DNA from: Bog-756 sp035534835
GTDB lineage: Bacteria; Actinomycetota; Acidimicrobiia; Acidimicrobiales; RAAP-2
Assembly (NCBI GenBank): GCA_035534835.1
Contig: DATLRE010000006.1
Coordinates: forward strand, 1-5,647
Reading direction: 5' to 3'
Length of the DNA stretch: 5,647 nt
Numbering within the stretch: position 1 is the stretch's first letter; each line of letters opens with the position of its first letter. The notes under the pieces were generated by a model, which was not told where the DNA came from, ran no database searches, and worked only from the letters and a program-made list of their open reading frames with translations. A program made the translations under genes and the position numbers. Below, piece by piece: positions 4,454 through 5,647 of the stretch.

Positions 4454-5647
4454 GTGACGACCGCCACGAAGCGCCCGGCTGGTCGATCCGGGGCATCGCG
4501 GCCGAAGGGCAAGTCGACATCCCCGTCTCGATCGAGCCGGAGCACCCCTGCGAAGAAGAACCAGGCCGGCAAGGGCGGAGGGCGCAACGGGCGGTCCGGT
4601 ACCCGTCACGAGGAGCCGGGTGGGCTCCTCGCCTCGATGGGATCGGTGGCCGCCGAGCACGCCACCGATCTGTGGGGTGTCGCCCTGGTCACGCTGGGCA
4701 TCCTGGGCGCCGTCGCCTTCTACGGGGGCGACCGTGCGCTCGGCCCGGCCGGACACGATGCCCGCGTGGGCATGGGTGACCTGCTCGGCTGGGGACGCTT
4801 CCTCCTCCCCCCGGTCCTGATCGCCGTGGGCATCCGCATGCTGATGGGGCGGGCCGAGGATCAGAGCGGGGACGGGCGTCCCCGACGTGAGCCGGCCCGG
4901 GCCGTGATCGGCGGAACGCTCCTCCTCCTGGCGGTCTCCGGTCTGGCCGCCCTGGCCGGGGGGTCGCCGGCACTCGGTGCCCCCACCTCGGCGCTCTCCT
5001 CGGCCGGTGGGTGGGTGGGCGCCGCCATGGCGGACCCCTTGGGGTCGGGTCTCGGCGGGTTCGGCGCGGCCGTCGTGCTGGTCATGGTGGTCGCCGTCGC
5101 CCTCCTGGTGTTCACCGGCGTGACGGTGCGCTCGGTGGTCGCCGGCGCCGCCCGCGCCGCCCGTTGGACGTTTGCGCTCGCCAGGGGCGACCGGGCGGCC
5201 GATGTCGGGGAGGACGACGGGGAGCAGGACGAGCCGACCGATCCGTTCGGCCGTGCGCTCGCGGAGGGGCGCCAGCCGTCGATGGCCGCGATGGATGCAG
5301 CGGATGCGGTGGCTCCGGGTGTGGCGGTCGACCCCGACGCCCTGCAGCGTGATCCGGGGGGCCTACCGGGGACGCACCCCGTGGCCGACGGGTCCGGACC
5401 GGAGCCGGTGGCGCTGCCCGATGCGGCCACGAGGCCGGGAACAGGCGAACAGCTGGAGCTCAAGATGGGCGCCCCGGTGGGCGACTGGAAGCTCCCGCCC
5501 GCCAACCTGCTCAAGCGGACCAAGACCCAGGTCATCGACGAGTCGGAGGTCGACGCCGCGGGCGCCGCGCTGGTCCACGCCCTGTCTGCACACGGCGTCG
5601 AGACCCGGCTGGTGGGTCGGACGGTCGGACCAACGGTCACCCGCTAC
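4454..5647 (+). CDS. ftsK: DNA translocase FtsK/SpoIIIE, N-terminal part (runs off the window)
   Basis: The frame is open from GTG 4454 to the last base: 398 codons, no stop. FtsK is a septum-anchored hexameric motor that pumps DNA and helps resolve chromosome dimers. Residues 1-56 are a basic Arg/Lys/Ser/Gly cytoplasmic tail. Four hydrophobic segments follow at about 73-92, 110-131, 150-170 and 200-225, as in the FtsK N-terminal membrane domain. Residues 245-335 are a Pro/Ala/Asp/Glu-rich linker. From W345 the alpha domain begins with WKLPPANLLKR, then HALSAHGVETRLVG and GPTVTRY at the window end, the typical FtsK/SpoIIIE signature. The Walker motifs and gamma domain would lie beyond the window. 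No Shine-Dalgarno sequence precedes the start, and the promoter core is so close that a leaderless transcript is likely. GTG 4442 is an in-frame alternative but overlaps the -10. The rnj-ftsK order is familiar in actinobacteria. Confidence 0.9.
   Translation, partial: MTTATKRPAGRSGASRPKGKSTSPSRSSRSTPAKKNQAGKGGGRNGRSGTRHEEPGGLLASMGSVAAEHATDLWGVALVTLGILGAVAFYGGDRALGPAGHDARVGMGDLLGWGRFLLPPVLIAVGIRMLMGRAEDQSGDGRPRREPARAVIGGTLLLLAVSGLAALAGGSPALGAPTSALSSAGGWVGAAMADPLGSGLGGFGAAVVLVMVVAVALLVFTGVTVRSVVAGAARAARWTFALARGDRAADVGEDDGEQDEPTDPFGRALAEGRQPSMAAMDAADAVAPGVAVDPDALQRDPGGLPGTHPVADGSGPEPVALPDAATRPGTGEQLELKMGAPVGDWKLPPANLLKRTKTQVIDESEVDAAGAALVHALSAHGVETRLVGRTVGPTVTRY

Noticed and set aside
1979..4756. 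A 925-codon open frame on the - strand across dapA, rnj and the ftsK start
   Set aside because: It is antisense to three well-supported genes. Its product is low-complexity (rich in Asp, Val, His, Gly and Arg) with no recognisable domain, and at this GC content such stop-free antisense frames are expected.
4861..5640. A 259-codon - strand frame opposite ftsK
   Set aside because: The Ser/Ala/Thr-rich product has no motifs, while the + strand shows FtsK membrane segments and the alpha-domain signature.

Overview
The window is a high-GC (by eye close to 70% G+C), densely coded stretch of chromosome. All the genes I can support lie on the + strand. The order dapA, rnj (ribonuclease J), ftsK is the classic actinobacterial arrangement. 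The proteins read as Actinomycetota; an Acidimicrobiia-type lineage is possible but cannot be proved from this sequence. There are no mobile elements, tRNA or rRNA genes, CRISPR arrays or phage genes.

Layout: (1) 13-1146 encodes a ferritin-like diiron carboxylate protein with a complete set of six metal ligands, followed by a strong terminator-like hairpin. (2) 1147-1359 is a compact control region. It holds that hairpin, a perfect 14-bp inverted repeat wrapped around three 12-bp direct repeats, a TAGCGT -10 element, and a predicted 13-codon leader ORF whose stop overlaps the dapA GTG start. (3) 1360-2277 is dapA, the first committed step of lysine/diaminopimelate synthesis. (4) 2270-4243 is ribonuclease J. 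It overlaps dapA by 8 bp and carries an unusual low-complexity N-terminal extension of about 107 residues that begins with a Gly-Ser-Ser repeat. (5) 4244-4453 is intergenic and holds GC-rich stem-loops, a tandem 9-mer running into a G10 tract, and a second copy of the same 8-bp promoter core found upstream of dapA. (6) From 4454 to the window end is the 5' part of ftsK: basic tail, four membrane segments, linker and the start of the alpha domain. The ATPase motor lies beyond the window. This gene has no stop in the window and is easy to miss.

Functional picture: dapA supplies cell-wall diaminopimelate and lysine, RNase J matures and degrades RNA, and FtsK anchors at the septum and pumps DNA during division. 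dapA and rnj look co-transcribed and translationally coupled. ftsK appears to have its own promoter and a nearly leaderless start. The ferritin-like gene looks transcriptionally separate. I see no new multi-gene system here. The most interesting material is regulatory: the leader ORF and inverted repeat at dapA, and the promoter motif shared between dapA and ftsK.
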